Shown here one piece after another: positions 7,545 through 16,610 of a stretch of 64,000 nt of DNA. Position 1 is the stretch's first letter. Each line of letters opens with the position of its first letter. The position numbers and the translations under genes are program-made. The stretch is from the NCBI RefSeq assembly GCF_002870125.1, contig NZ_PNEO01000007.1:1-64000 (forward strand). The letters run 5' to 3'. This DNA is from Burkholderia sp. WAC0059 (GTDB taxonomy: Bacteria; Pseudomonadota; Gammaproteobacteria; Burkholderiales; Burkholderiaceae). The notes beneath the pieces are model-generated. The model made no database searches and had not been told where the DNA came from. It worked only from the letters and a program-made list of their open reading frames with translations.

Positions 7545-8426
7545 ATGCGCATTGCCACGATTCTCCAGAACGGCCGAAAGACGGTCGCCGTCGTCTCCGC
7601 CGACGCTGCCACGTTCTGGCCCGTCTCCGGTCTGGTACCGGGATTCGCCGGCGACATGGTCGAATTGGTACAACAATTCGATTCCATCCGAGACCGGCTC
7701 GAGCCTGTCACGCCGGGGCTGCCGCTCGCCGACGGCGCACTGCTCGCGCCGCTCGACCAGCCGCGCCGCAACGTCTTTTGCGTCGGCAAGAACTATTACG
7801 AGCACGCGGCGGAATTCCAGAAGTCGGGCTTCGACCACAGCGCGAAGGACGGCGAGCATGCGCCCGAGGCCCCGGTCGTGTTCACGAAGCCGGCCTCGGC
7901 CATCATCGGTCCCGGCGCGACGATTCCGCGCCACGCCGGCGTGACGAACCAGCTCGATTACGAGGCCGAGCTTGGCGTGGTGATCGGCCTCGCCGGGCGC
8001 GGCATCCGCAAGGCCGACGCGATGCGCCACGTGTTCGGCTACACGATCATCAACGACTTCACCGCGCGCGACCTCCAGAAGCTGCATCGCCAGTGGTTCA
8101 TCGGCAAGTCGCTCGACGGCTTCTGCCCGATGGGGCCGTACATCGTCACGGCGGACGAGGTGGACGGACAGAACGTCGACGTGCGCTGCTGGGTGAACGG
8201 CGAGCTGCGCCAGCACGCTAACACCCGCCAACTGATTTTCGACATTCCGACGCTGATCGAAACGCTGTCGGCCGGGATCGAGCTGCAGCCCGGCGACGTC
8301 ATCGCCACGGGCACGCCGGCCGGCGTCGGCATCGGCTTCAACCCGCCGCGCTTCCTCGACACGGGCGACGTCATCCGCATCGAGATCGAGGGCGTCGGCA
8401 CGCTCGAGAACCGGGTCGGCACGTAA
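7545..8426 (+). CDS. fumarylacetoacetate hydrolase (FAH) family protein
   Basis: A 293-residue member of the FAH superfamily, whose enzymes hydrolyse or decarboxylate beta-diketone or acylpyruvate compounds at a divalent metal site. The FAH core begins NVFCVGKNYYEHAAEF near residue 77. Likely metal ligands are Glu140 and Glu142 (DYEAELGVVIG) and Asp171 (NDFTARDLQ). The ATG at 7545 begins the family-typical MRIATILQNG; a longer frame from 7413 runs through the promoter. It is the first gene rightward from the GntR regulator. The CoA-transferase gene follows after 203 bases. It may act as an acylpyruvase or as a 2-oxo-acid isomerase or decarboxylase; the substrate is not known. Confidence 0.88.
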   Translation: MRIATILQNGRKTVAVVSADAATFWPVSGLVPGFAGDMVELVQQFDSIRDRLEPVTPGLPLADGALLAPLDQPRRNVFCVGKNYYEHAAEFQKSGFDHSAKDGEHAPEAPVVFTKPASAIIGPGATIPRHAGVTNQLDYEAELGVVIGLAGRGIRKADAMRHVFGYTIINDFTARDLQKLHRQWFIGKSLDGFCPMGPYIVTADEVDGQNVDVRCWVNGELRQHANTRQLIFDIPTLIETLSAGIELQPGDVIATGTPAGVGIGFNPPRFLDTGDVIRIEIEGVGTLENRVGT

Positions 8427-8629
8427 GACCGGCGTCGGGTCGCGCGCCGGACAGGCCCGACGCACCCGGCACATTCGGCGCCCCCCGGAAGGAGACTTTC
8501 CGGAACGGAAAGGGTCCTTGAGCATCCGTCGCTTATCGCCGCGGCCGGAATCGGCCAACATGGAGGCCCCGACGGATTCGAACCGCGGCATTCACGCGGC
8601 ATTCCAACAGACAGGAAGGAGACAGAGTC

Positions 8630-9820
8630 ATGAAGCGTCCTCTGGAGGGCGTCCGGGTGCTCGAAATGGGCCAGCTCATCGCGGGCCCGTTCGCCAGCAA
8701 GATGCTGGCGGAGTTCGGCGCCGACGTCGTCAAGATCGAACCGCCGGAAACCGGCGATCCGCTGCGCAAGTGGCGCCTGCTTCACGACGGCACCTCGGTC
8801 TGGTGGGCCGTCCAGTCGCGCAACAAGAAGTCGGTCACGCTCGACCTGCGCGCGCCCGAGGGGCAGGACGTCGCGCGCCGGCTGATCCGCGAAAGCGACG
8901 TGCTGATCGAGAACTTCCGCCCCGGCACGCTCGAGGAATGGGGGCTCGGCTGGGACGCGCTCAAGGAGATCAACCCCGGGCTCGTCATGCTACGCGTGTC
9001 GGGCTACGGGCAGACCGGCCCGTACCGCGACCGGGCCGGCTTCGGCGTCGTGGCCGAGGCCATGGGCGGCTTGCGGCACCTGAGCGGCGAGCCGGGCCGC
9101 ACGCCGGTGCGCGTGGGCGTGTCCATCGGCGATTCGCTCGCGGCGCTGCACGGCGTCGTCGGCATCCTGCTGGCCCTGCGCCATCGGGACCAGCAGGGAG
9201 GCAAAGGCCAGGTGATCGACGTGGCGCTCTACGAAGCCGTCTTCAACATGATGGAGAGCCTGCTGCCCGAATACGCCGTGTCCGGCACGGTGCGGCAGCC
9301 GGCCGGCAGCAGCCTGCCCGGCATCGCGCCCACCAACGCCTACCGCTGCCGGGACGGCAAATACGCGCTGATCGCCGGCAACGGCGACAGCATCTTCCGC
9401 CGGCTGATGGAGCTGATCGGCCGGCCCGACCTCGGCGGCGACCCCGACCTCGCGCACAACGACGGGCGCGTGCGCCAGGTCGAGCGCATCGACACGGCCA
9501 TCGGCGAGTGGGCGGCCCGGCACGCGCTCGACGACGTGCTCGCGGCGCTCAACGAGGCGCGCATTCCGGCGGGCAAGATCTACGACATCGCAGACATCGC
9601 GTCGGACCCGCACTACCGGGCGCGCGGCATGATCGTCGACGACGTGCTGCCCGACGGCACGCCGGTGCAGGTGCCGGGCATCGTGCCGAAAATGAGCGAA
9701 ACCCCGGGCGGGATCTACGAAGCCGCCCCCGCGCTGGGCCAGCACACGGACGCGGTGCTCGACGCCCTCGGCATCGACGCGGCCACGCGCGCGGCATGGC
9801 GCGCGCGCGGCATCATCTAG
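8630..9820 (+). CDS. CaiB/BaiF (family III) CoA-transferase
   Basis: A 396-residue family III CoA-transferase, which moves CoA from one acyl-CoA, often succinyl-CoA, to a carboxylic acid. The N-terminal signature is RPLEGVRVLEMGQLIAGPFA, with GADVVKIEPP and VLIENFRPGT following. The catalytic Asp, which forms a mixed anhydride, is Asp168 in VSIGDSLAALHG, equivalent to Asp169 of formyl-CoA transferase. GGAAGGAGAC precedes the ATG. The next gene, 10 bases downstream, is HMG-CoA-lyase-like, so the acid activated here is probably a 3-hydroxy-3-methyl-type acid such as 3-hydroxy-3-methylglutarate or citramalate. That substrate is inference. Confidence 0.9.
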   Translation: MKRPLEGVRVLEMGQLIAGPFASKMLAEFGADVVKIEPPETGDPLRKWRLLHDGTSVWWAVQSRNKKSVTLDLRAPEGQDVARRLIRESDVLIENFRPGTLEEWGLGWDALKEINPGLVMLRVSGYGQTGPYRDRAGFGVVAEAMGGLRHLSGEPGRTPVRVGVSIGDSLAALHGVVGILLALRHRDQQGGKGQVIDVALYEAVFNMMESLLPEYAVSGTVRQPAGSSLPGIAPTNAYRCRDGKYALIAGNGDSIFRRLMELIGRPDLGGDPDLAHNDGRVRQVERIDTAIGEWAARHALDDVLAALNEARIPAGKIYDIADIASDPHYRARGMIVDDVLPDGTPVQVPGIVPKMSETPGGIYEAAPALGQHTDAVLDALGIDAATRAAWRARGII

Positions 9821-9830
9821 GAGACACGGC

Positions 9831-10805
9831 ATGTCCGGCAAAGGCAGGAAACTCTACATCCAGGAAGTCGCCACGCGCGACGGGTTCCAGAACGAGGCCC
9901 GATTCGTGGAGACGGACGACAAGATCGCCCTCGTCGACCGGCTGAGCCGGTGCGGCTACGCCAAGATCGAGGTCACGTCGTTCACCTCGCCGAAGGCGAT
10001 TCCGGCGCTGCGCGACGCCGAGGAAGTCGTGCACCGCATCGAGCGCGTGCCCGGCGTCGTCTACACCGTGCTCGTGCCGAACGTGCGCGGCGCGGAGCGC
10101 GCGCTCTCTTGCGGCGTCGACGAGGTCAACCTCGTGATGTCGGTCAGCGAGAGCCACAACCGCACCAATCTGCGCATGACCCGCGAGCAGTCGTTCGCCC
10201 AGTTGCGCGACGTGATCGCCGTGGTCGCGTCGACGCCGGTGGCGATCAACGTGTCGCTCTCGACGGCGATGGGCTGCCCGATGGAAGGCGACGTGCCGGC
10301 CGCCGGGGTGCTGGACTGGATGCGGCGCTTCGCCGAACTCGGCGTGCGCGGCATCACGCTGTGCGACACGACGGGCATGGCCTTTCCCTCGCAGGTCGGC
10401 GCGCTCTGCCGCGCGGCGCGGGAGACCTTTCCCGGGCTCGAGCTCACGCTGCACTTCCACAACACGCGCGGCATGGCGCTCGCCAACACGCTCGCGGCGC
10501 TCGCCGCCGGCGTGGACCGCTTCGACTCGTCGCTCGGCGGCCTCGGCGGCTGCCCCTACGCGCCGGGCGCCACGGGCAACGTCTGCACGGAGGAGCTCGT
10601 CCACATGCTCGAACTCGACGGATACGACACCGGCGTGAATCTCGCCGCCGTGCTCGAGGCGTCGGCGCGGCTGCCCGCGTTGATCGGCCACGACGTGCCG
10701 AGCCAGTTGCTCAAGGCCGGCCGGCGGCTCGATCTGCATCCTGCGCCCGACTTCGCGGCCGCCGCCATGCCGGCGCAACGCGCCTTCGCCCAACCGGGAG
10801 CCTGA
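9831..10805 (+). CDS. hydroxymethylglutaryl-CoA lyase-like protein (HMGL family)
   Basis: A 324-residue TIM-barrel lyase of the HMGL-like family, which cleaves 3-hydroxy-3-methylacyl-CoA thioesters by a retro-Claisen reaction using a divalent metal. The catalytic Arg-Asp pair is at residues 16-17 (RDGFQNE), SFTSPKAIPA follows, the metal-binding His pair is at 208 and 210 (HFHNTRG) and the active-site Cys is Cys241 in GGLGGCPYAPGATGN. All key residues of bona fide lyases are kept. GGAGACAC precedes the ATG. It is tightly linked to the CoA-transferase (10 bases) and to the VOC gene (1 base). It could be HMG-CoA lyase or citramalyl-CoA lyase. Confidence 0.9.
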   Translation: MSGKGRKLYIQEVATRDGFQNEARFVETDDKIALVDRLSRCGYAKIEVTSFTSPKAIPALRDAEEVVHRIERVPGVVYTVLVPNVRGAERALSCGVDEVNLVMSVSESHNRTNLRMTREQSFAQLRDVIAVVASTPVAINVSLSTAMGCPMEGDVPAAGVLDWMRRFAELGVRGITLCDTTGMAFPSQVGALCRAARETFPGLELTLHFHNTRGMALANTLAALAAGVDRFDSSLGGLGGCPYAPGATGNVCTEELVHMLELDGYDTGVNLAAVLEASARLPALIGHDVPSQLLKAGRRLDLHPAPDFAAAAMPAQRAFAQPGA

Positions 10806-10806
10806 C

Positions 10807-11202
10807 ATGCCCCTGATCGACCACCTCGATCATCTCGTGCTGACCTGCGTCGACCCCGAGGCGACGAAGCGTTTCTACACCGAAGTCCTGCAGATGGAAC
10901 CCGAAACGTTCGGCGCCGGCCGGCTGGCTTTCCGTTTCGGCAATCAGAAGATCAACCTGCACGTGCGCGGCGCCGAATTCGAGCCCAAGGCGCATGTGCC
11001 GGTGCCGGGCGCGCTCGACCTCTGCTTCATCGCCTCGGTCCCGCTCGACGACGTCATCGCGCATCTGAACCGGGTGAACTGGCCGATTGTCGAGGGGCCG
11101 GTCGAGCGCACGGGCGCCACGCAGAAAATCCGCTCCGTCTACGTGCGCGACCCGGACCTGAACCTGATCGAGATATCGGAGCCGCTGCGCGGCGCCCGAT
11201 GA
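10807..11202 (+). CDS. VOC family (glyoxalase/dioxygenase-like) protein
   Basis: A 131-residue vicinal-oxygen-chelate protein with two beta-alpha-beta-beta-beta modules. It begins LIDHLDHLVLTCVDPEATKR, whose His is a likely metal ligand, and ends with SVYVRDPDLNLIEISE, whose Glu is the usual second ligand. Family members include glyoxalase I, fosfomycin resistance proteins and ring-cleavage dioxygenases. The start is 1 base after the lyase stop codon, so it belongs to the same operon. A role as isomerase or lyase on the cluster substrate is likelier than antibiotic resistance, judged from context. Confidence 0.85.
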   Translation: MPLIDHLDHLVLTCVDPEATKRFYTEVLQMEPETFGAGRLAFRFGNQKINLHVRGAEFEPKAHVPVPGALDLCFIASVPLDDVIAHLNRVNWPIVEGPVERTGATQKIRSVYVRDPDLNLIEISEPLRGAR

Positions 11203-11397
11203 GGGCCGCCCGCTCCCCCCGCCCGGCCCCGACGATGCCGCCGCCGGGCGCGCCGCCGCTGCGGGATGCGAGCGCGCGGAGCCGCTCGCCCGGTTTGCGG
11301 CGAATACCCGACGCATAATGGTCGCCATCCCATGACGAACCGGGCGAAGACCCGCAAGCTGTCCCGCAGTACCCCTATATAAAATCCAGGAGACACC

Positions 11398-12846
11398 ATG
11401 ACTAGCAACCCGCTGAACCTGGGCGGCGAAGCGGCCGCCCACGCCGCGTCCGCTTCGTCCTCGCTATCCGCCCCGACCGCTCCCGCGAGCGCCCAAGGCC
11501 CGACGCTCAGCCGCTTCATGGACGACATGCCCGTCGGCGCGCTGCATCGCTTCGTCGTCTGGGTCGTCGGCATCGGGCTCTTCTTCGACATGTACGAGAT
11601 CTTCCTCGTCAGCTCGATCGGCACCGCGCTGCAAAACGAATACGGCATCGACCGGCACAGCACGGACTTCAAGCTGCTGCTCGCGTCCGCGTTCATCGGC
11701 ATGTTCTTCGGCTCGTGCTGCCTCGGCAGCCTCGCCGACCGCATCGGCCGCCGCCGCGCCTTCCTGTTCACGCTCGTGCTCTACAGCGGCTTCTCGCTCG
11801 TCGGCGCGTTCTCGACGAGTTCGGACATGCTCGTCGTGTGCCGCTTTCTCACCGGCGTCGGCGCGGGCGCGATCTACCCGGTCGCCGACAGCTTCCTGTC
11901 CGAAATCCTGCCGAAGGAACGGCGCGGCCGGCTGGCCGCCTGGGCCTACACCACGTCGTTCGTCGCCGTTCCGGCCGTGGGATTCCTGGCCGTCTGGCTC
12001 AATCCGATACACCTGGGCACCGTGGCGGGATGGCGCCTGATCCTCGCCATCGGCAGCCTCGGCGCGGTGTTCGTGCTGTTCGTGCAGCACCGCCTGCCGG
12101 AAAGCCCGCGCTGGCTGCTCGCCCAGGGCCGCGTCGAGGAAGCGCACGCCATGCTGCGCCGTTTCGCGCAAAGCGCGGGCGTTGCCGTGCCCGAACTTTC
12201 GCCCGACCCGCAACGGCAGGCGCCGCCCGGCCTGGGCGAGCGCATCGCCCTGCTGCGTCGGGCGCCCTATAACAGGCGCTACCTGATGCTCGTCGTGTTC
12301 CACCTGTTCCAGGCCTTCGGCTATTACGGCTTCGGCACGCTGGCCGCCACCGTGGTCAGAAGCCGGGGCATCGACGTGACCGACGGCACGTTCTTCGCCG
12401 CGATGTCGTTCCTCGGTTATCCCGTGGGCTCGCTGCTGTCGATCCCGTTGCTCAACTGGATCGAACGCCGCACGCTCGTGATCGTCTCCATTCTGTCGAT
12501 CGCGGTTTTCGGCCTCGGCTTCGCCTACTCGAACAGCGCGACGCTCGTCATCGTCTGCGGCGTGCTGACGACCTGCGCCTCGAACGTGTTCAGCAACGCC
12601 TATCACGTCTACCAGGCCGAGATTTTCCCGGCGCAAGTGCGCTCGACCGCGATCGGCAGCACCTATTCGCTGTCGCGCTTCATGAGCGGCGCGTTGCCGT
12701 TCATCCTGCTGCCGGTCCTGAACGAGTACGGCGCCGGCGCCATGTTCGGCCTCGTTTCCGTCGTGCTCGCGGGCGTGGCGTCGGTCGTCCTCGCGCTCGG
12801 TCCGCGGACCACCCGGCGCAATCAGGACGAAATCAATCCGGTCTGA
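11398..12846 (+). CDS. MFS transporter, metabolite:H+ symporter-like
   Basis: A 482-residue major facilitator protein with about 12 membrane segments and a hydrophilic 40-residue N-terminus. The loop 2-3 motif GSLADRIGRRRAF, the PESPRWLLAQGRVEEA segment and the C-half IERRTLV match the sugar/aromatic-acid proton symporter group. GGAGACACC precedes the ATG. It lies 195 bases after the VOC gene on the same strand and is the last gene of the catabolic cluster, so it is the probable importer of the cluster substrate. The following LysR gene is convergent. Confidence 0.88.
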   Translation: MTSNPLNLGGEAAAHAASASSSLSAPTAPASAQGPTLSRFMDDMPVGALHRFVVWVVGIGLFFDMYEIFLVSSIGTALQNEYGIDRHSTDFKLLLASAFIGMFFGSCCLGSLADRIGRRRAFLFTLVLYSGFSLVGAFSTSSDMLVVCRFLTGVGAGAIYPVADSFLSEILPKERRGRLAAWAYTTSFVAVPAVGFLAVWLNPIHLGTVAGWRLILAIGSLGAVFVLFVQHRLPESPRWLLAQGRVEEAHAMLRRFAQSAGVAVPELSPDPQRQAPPGLGERIALLRRAPYNRRYLMLVVFHLFQAFGYYGFGTLAATVVRSRGIDVTDGTFFAAMSFLGYPVGSLLSIPLLNWIERRTLVIVSILSIAVFGLGFAYSNSATLVIVCGVLTTCASNVFSNAYHVYQAEIFPAQVRSTAIGSTYSLSRFMSGALPFILLPVLNEYGAGAMFGLVSVVLAGVASVVLALGPRTTRRNQDEINPV

Positions 12847-12893
12847 GTCCCGCGCGGCGGTAAGAAAACGGGCGACGGCCGGAGGCCCGCGCG

Positions 12894-13811
12894 TCAGGCG
12901 GCGGGCACCCCGGCCGTCGCCCCGGACAGGAAGTCGAACAGCCGTCCGGCCTCCGGGGTCAGCGCGCTCGCGTCGTGCGCGCCGACCCAGAGCGTGCGGA
13001 TGGCCCACGGGTCCGCCAGCCGCACGATGCGCAGCCGCGTCGCGACGAGCTCGGGCCGCACGGCCGCGTGGGGCAGGATGCCGATGCCGAGCCCGGCCTC
13101 GATCATCCGGCAGATGCCGTCGAAACTCGAGACCTGAATCCGGAGCCTGAGCGGCAGCCCGGCCGCGAACGCCGCGTCGGTCATGCGCGCGAGCAGCGAG
13201 CTGCCGGAATTCAGGCCCACGTATTCTTCCTCGAGCGTCTGCGCGAAGGCCAGCCGCTCGTGACGCGCAAAACGATGCGACTGCGCAACGAGCAGCACGA
13301 GTTCGTCCTGACGGTAAAGCCGGCGCTCGATGCCGTGCGTGGGCACGTTGTCGGCGAACACGCCGAGATCGGCGCGCCCCGAGCGGACGGCCTCGACGAT
13401 CTCGCCGCTCAGGCGCTCCTCGAGGCTGATCCGGATCGAGCGGTTCGCGTCGAGGAAATGGGAGAGATCGGCGGGCAGAAACTGGACGATCGACGACGTG
13501 TTCGCCCAGAGCCGCACGTGGCCCTTCACGCCGATCGCGTAATCGCCCATCTCGCTGGCCATGCTGTTGATCTCGTCGAGCACGCGGCTCGCATGCTGCT
13601 GCAGGCCGCGGCCGGCCGGCGTCAGCTCGACGCCGCGCGGCCGGCGGATCAGGAGCGCGCAGTCGGTGACGCTCTCGAGTTCGGCGATGCGCTTGCTGAT
13701 CGCGGAAAGCGTCAGCCGGCCCCGCTCGGCGGCCTTCGTCAGGCTGCCGTGCTCGGCCACGAGGAGAAAGATCCTCAGCGACTGCAGATCGAAGTGGGTG
13801 GGATTGACCAT
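12894..13811 (-). CDS. LysR family transcriptional regulator
   Basis: A 305-residue LysR regulator with N-terminal winged helix (FDLQSLRIFLLVAEHGSLTK, then LTLSAISKRIAELE) and effector domain. The ATG at 13811 is chosen for the family start; a longer frame to 13880 adds unrelated residues. It is convergent with the MFS transporter gene and follows the ABM gene on the same strand with 52 bases between. It may regulate either the catabolic cluster to the left or the nitroreductase and dehydrogenase genes to the right. Confidence 0.87.
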   Translation of the reverse strand: MVNPTHFDLQSLRIFLLVAEHGSLTKAAERGRLTLSAISKRIAELESVTDCALLIRRPRGVELTPAGRGLQQHASRVLDEINSMASEMGDYAIGVKGHVRLWANTSSIVQFLPADLSHFLDANRSIRISLEERLSGEIVEAVRSGRADLGVFADNVPTHGIERRLYRQDELVLLVAQSHRFARHERLAFAQTLEEEYVGLNSGSSLLARMTDAAFAAGLPLRLRIQVSSFDGICRMIEAGLGIGILPHAAVRPELVATRLRIVRLADPWAIRTLWVGAHDASALTPEAGRLFDFLSGATAGVPAA

Positions 13812-13863
13812 GGCCGGAGCGCGCGACGCGCGGCGGGAGGCTGCGCCCGTCGTGTCGGGCGCG

Positions 13864-14151
13864 TCAGACGATCTTCGCAAGATCGAGGATGTCGAGCGAC
13901 GCGCGGCCGTTCAGCACGCCCGAGAGCTGCCGGAACGCGGGCGCTTCGCTGTGGAGCTTCAACGCCTCCGCATCCTGCCACTGCTCGACCATCACGAACC
14001 GGCCCGGTTTCGACTGGTCGTGATGCAGTTCGTACTGAAGGCAGCCGGGCTCCTGGCGCACGACGGGCACGGCCGCTTCGAGCGTCTTCTGGACGACGTC
14101 CGCGTGGCCGGATTCGGCGGTAATCACGGCGACGATGAATTTGATAGCCAT
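13864..14151 (-). CDS. antibiotic biosynthesis monooxygenase (ABM) family protein
   Basis: A 95-residue ABM/YgiN-type protein starting MAIKFIVAVITAESGHADVV. Characteristic segments are EPGCLQYELHHDQSKPG and VEQWQDAEALKLHSEA. The family includes quinol monooxygenases and proteins of unknown activity. It lies between an NfsB-type nitroreductase and a LysR gene on the minus strand, so a redox role on quinone-like compounds is reasonable but unproven. The window has a second, divergent ABM member at 1683-1994. Confidence 0.83.
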   Translation of the reverse strand: MAIKFIVAVITAESGHADVVQKTLEAAVPVVRQEPGCLQYELHHDQSKPGRFVMVEQWQDAEALKLHSEAPAFRQLSGVLNGRASLDILDLAKIV

Positions 14152-14286
14152 GGAAGTGGACTCGGTGAGAGGTTAACGATGCCCGGAAAGGGCCGTGCGC
14201 GCCGACTCGCGCCCGCCTTCGCCCGCAGGCGTATCGGCGGAAAGAACCACAAGAGGGAATCGGCGCGCCGGCCCTGCCCCGGAAAA

Positions 14287-14940
14287 TCAGAGGTCGGTGA
14301 ACACGACTTCGGCCGGCAGGCGCGACTTCGGCAGCGCCTTGTTGAAATCGCCTTCGCCGCTATAGCCGAGGCCGACGATGACGGCGCTCGTGAAGCCCTT
14401 CTGGCGCAGGCCCAGCTCCTCGTCGAGCGCTTTGGCGTCGAAGCCTTCCATCGGGCAGGCGTCCACGTCGAGCGTGGAGGCGCCGAGCAGCAGCGTGCCG
14501 AGCGCGAGGTAGACCTGCTTCTCCATCCAGTGCTGCGCGTCCTTCAGCTCGTAGCGGTGCACGTCCACGTAGGACTGTCGTGCCGTCTGCTGCCCCTTGC
14601 GCGCATCGGCGTTGACGAAGCGCCGGTCGTCGTCCTCCTGGCTGAGCAGGCCGGCCAGATGCGCGTCGTCCATCGCCGCGCGCGTACACAGCACGAACAC
14701 GTGGGAGGCGTCGCGGATCTTCGGTTCGTTGTAGGCGAAACGTCCCTGCGCGGCCTTCGCGACGCGAGCCTTCGCCTCGTCGCTCGACGCAACGACGAAG
14801 TGCCACGGCTGCGAGTTCACCGACGACGGGCTGAAACGGATCAGTTCGCGCAGTTGCGCGATCGTTTCCTCGGGCACCTTGCGCGCGGGATCGAACGCCT
14901 TCGTGGTGTACCTTTTCTTCGCGTAGCTTGCAATATTCAC
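14287..14940 (-). CDS. nfsB: NAD(P)H-dependent nitroreductase, NfsB type
   Basis: An FMN-dependent oxygen-insensitive nitroreductase of 217 residues that reduces nitroaromatics and quinones by two-electron transfer. The alignment with E. coli NfsB is clear: ASYAKKRYTTKAFD, RFSPSSVNSQPWHFVVAS for FMN binding, DASHVFVLCTRAAMDD and LPKSRLPAEVVFTDL at the end. The frame stays open to 15021, but the GTG at 14940 with GAGG eight bases upstream gives exactly the NfsB length, so this GTG is chosen. An ABM protein and a LysR regulator follow on the same strand; an alcohol dehydrogenase precedes it. Confidence 0.9.
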   Translation of the reverse strand: MNIASYAKKRYTTKAFDPARKVPEETIAQLRELIRFSPSSVNSQPWHFVVASSDEAKARVAKAAQGRFAYNEPKIRDASHVFVLCTRAAMDDAHLAGLLSQEDDDRRFVNADARKGQQTARQSYVDVHRYELKDAQHWMEKQVYLALGTLLLGASTLDVDACPMEGFDAKALDEELGLRQKGFTSAVIVGLGYSGEGDFNKALPKSRLPAEVVFTDL

Positions 14941-15000
14941 AGCATTTACCTCGACAATCGATAAAAAGACCATGCGCCGCCCGACGACGGGCATGACGAA

Positions 15001-15034
15001 AAAGACCGGGGCGCCGTTCACGACACGGCCCCGG
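15001..15034 (-). terminator. rho-independent terminator
   Basis: GC-rich inverted arms (CCGGGGC at 15006-15012 and GCCCCGG at 15028-15034) are followed on the minus strand by TCTTTTTC. It lies just downstream of the alcohol dehydrogenase stop codon and separates it from the nitroreductase. Confidence 0.75.
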
Positions 15035-15051
15035 CAAAAAGACCAGCGGGT

Positions 15052-16065
15052 TCAGAATCCCTCGAGCACGATCTTGCCGCGCGCCCGGTTCGTCTCGATC
15101 AGCTCGTGCGCCCGGCGCAGCGTCGCCGCGTCGATCTTCCCCAGCACCTCCGTCAGCGTCGTGCGCACGACTCCCTCGTCGATCAGGTACGCCACGTCGT
15201 TCAGCAATTCGTGCTGGCGAATCTGGTCCGCCGTCGAGAACATCGAGCGCGTGTACATGAACTCCCAGTGCAGCGACACGCTCTTCCTCTTCAGCTTCCG
15301 GAAGTCGAACACCTCGGGGTCGTCGATCAGCGCCACGCTCCCCTGCGGGTTCACCGACGCCACGATCTCGTCGAAGTGATGATCCGTCTGGTTCAGGCTC
15401 GCGATGTAATCCACCCCCTCGAACCCGATCCGCTTCAGCTCCGCCGACAGCGGCTTCGAGTGGTCGATCACGTGATGCGCGCCCAGCTCCTTCACCCACT
15501 GCGTCGTCTCCGCCCGCGAGGCCGTCCCGATCACCGTCAGCCCCGTCAGCTTGCGCGCCAGTTGCACCAGGATCGAGCCCACCCCGCCCGCCGCCCCGAT
15601 CACCAGCAGCGTCTTGCCCGTCGGCAGCGTCCCCTGCGGCGCCCCCAGCCGGTCGAACAGCAGCTCCCACGCCGTGATCGTCGTCAGCGGCAGCGCCGCC
15701 GCCTCCGCGAAGCCCAGCTTCTGCGGCATCCGCCCCACGATCCGTTCGTCCACCGCGTGCAGTTCGCTGTTCGTCCCCGGCCGCACCAGCGAACCCGCAT
15801 ACCACACCCCGTCGCCCGGCTTGAACAGCGTCACCGCCTTGCCCACCGAGCGCACCACCCCGCTCGCGTCCCAGCCCAGCACCCGCGCCTGACCGTCTTC
15901 CGGCGGCATGCCGCGGCGCACTTTCGTGTCCACCGGATTGACCGACACCGCGCGCACTTCCACCACGAGGTCGTGATCGCCCGCCACCGGCTCCGGCAAC
16001 TCGAGGTCTTGCAGCGACTCCGCCTCGCCGATCGGCAGGCTCCGGTAATAACCAATTGCTTTCAT
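15052..16065 (-). CDS. zinc-type alcohol dehydrogenase family protein (MDR superfamily)
   Basis: A medium-chain dehydrogenase/reductase of 337 residues, close to the quinone-oxidoreductase-like zinc-type alcohol dehydrogenases. The GroES-like domain is N-terminal (VNPVDTKVRRGMPPE), followed by the Rossmann fold with VIGAAGGVGSILVQLARK near residues 152-170. Catalytic zinc ligands of true alcohol dehydrogenases are not apparent, so it is probably a NADPH-dependent quinone or enone reductase. The ATG at 16065 restores the family start MKAIGYYRSL. A terminator follows. A degraded copy of its 3' end lies at 2335-2490, showing that the genome once held at least two relatives. Confidence 0.88.
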   Translation of the reverse strand: MKAIGYYRSLPIGEAESLQDLELPEPVAGDHDLVVEVRAVSVNPVDTKVRRGMPPEDGQARVLGWDASGVVRSVGKAVTLFKPGDGVWYAGSLVRPGTNSELHAVDERIVGRMPQKLGFAEAAALPLTTITAWELLFDRLGAPQGTLPTGKTLLVIGAAGGVGSILVQLARKLTGLTVIGTASRAETTQWVKELGAHHVIDHSKPLSAELKRIGFEGVDYIASLNQTDHHFDEIVASVNPQGSVALIDDPEVFDFRKLKRKSVSLHWEFMYTRSMFSTADQIRQHELLNDVAYLIDEGVVRTTLTEVLGKIDAATLRRAHELIETNRARGKIVLEGF

Positions 16066-16610
16066 GGTCCGTATCTCTGGCTTGATTGAGTAAAAGGATG
16101 GCGTCGACACGGCAGATCGGCAGGCGGCAGGGCAACCTGCCGGCGCCCTCGCATGCCCGGTCGAGCGTGCGCCGAACGACAGGGGAAAGGCCCGATCCCC
16201 GTTTCAGGACGACATTGAAAATCCCGCCCGACATCGCGCTTGCGTCCGCGTCGGCGCGTCGGCAGTTTTCAAAATTATCACGAAGGCGATTGTAGCGCTC
16301 GCACCCGCTCCGGCGCAGCGCGCCTCACCGCCGCGCCGTCGTCGGCCCGTCGCTGGCTTGCGCGCGGAGGGCGACCGGCACGGCCGGCCTGGACGAGGAC
16401 GTGTTCGACGCGTTGATTCTCGTCGCGGCGAGCGGGATCGGCCCCGCCGCAATCGAGTGCGGCGCGTGCAGGTAGTTGACGCTCGGGATGGTCGCCGGCC
16501 GCCTGGACCGCCTTGGGCTACTCATCATGCCGCTCGGGTTCGCGCGCGGCCGGGCCGGGCGGCTGCCCGCTCAACACACGCGCGATTTCGCGCAACGCTT
16601 CGACGAACGA
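16066..16610. other. gap between selA and alcohol dehydrogenase; possible gene remnants
   Basis: No intact gene. Immediately after the selA stop the same frame continues for about 30 codons with protein-like residues (SFVEALREIARVLSG) before the next stop. On the plus strand around 16387-16473 a short open stretch reads LDEDVFDALILVAASGIGP, then stops. Both may be decayed coding sequence; neither could be assigned. In the usual order selB would follow selA here, but no SelB residues were found. Confidence 0.4.
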
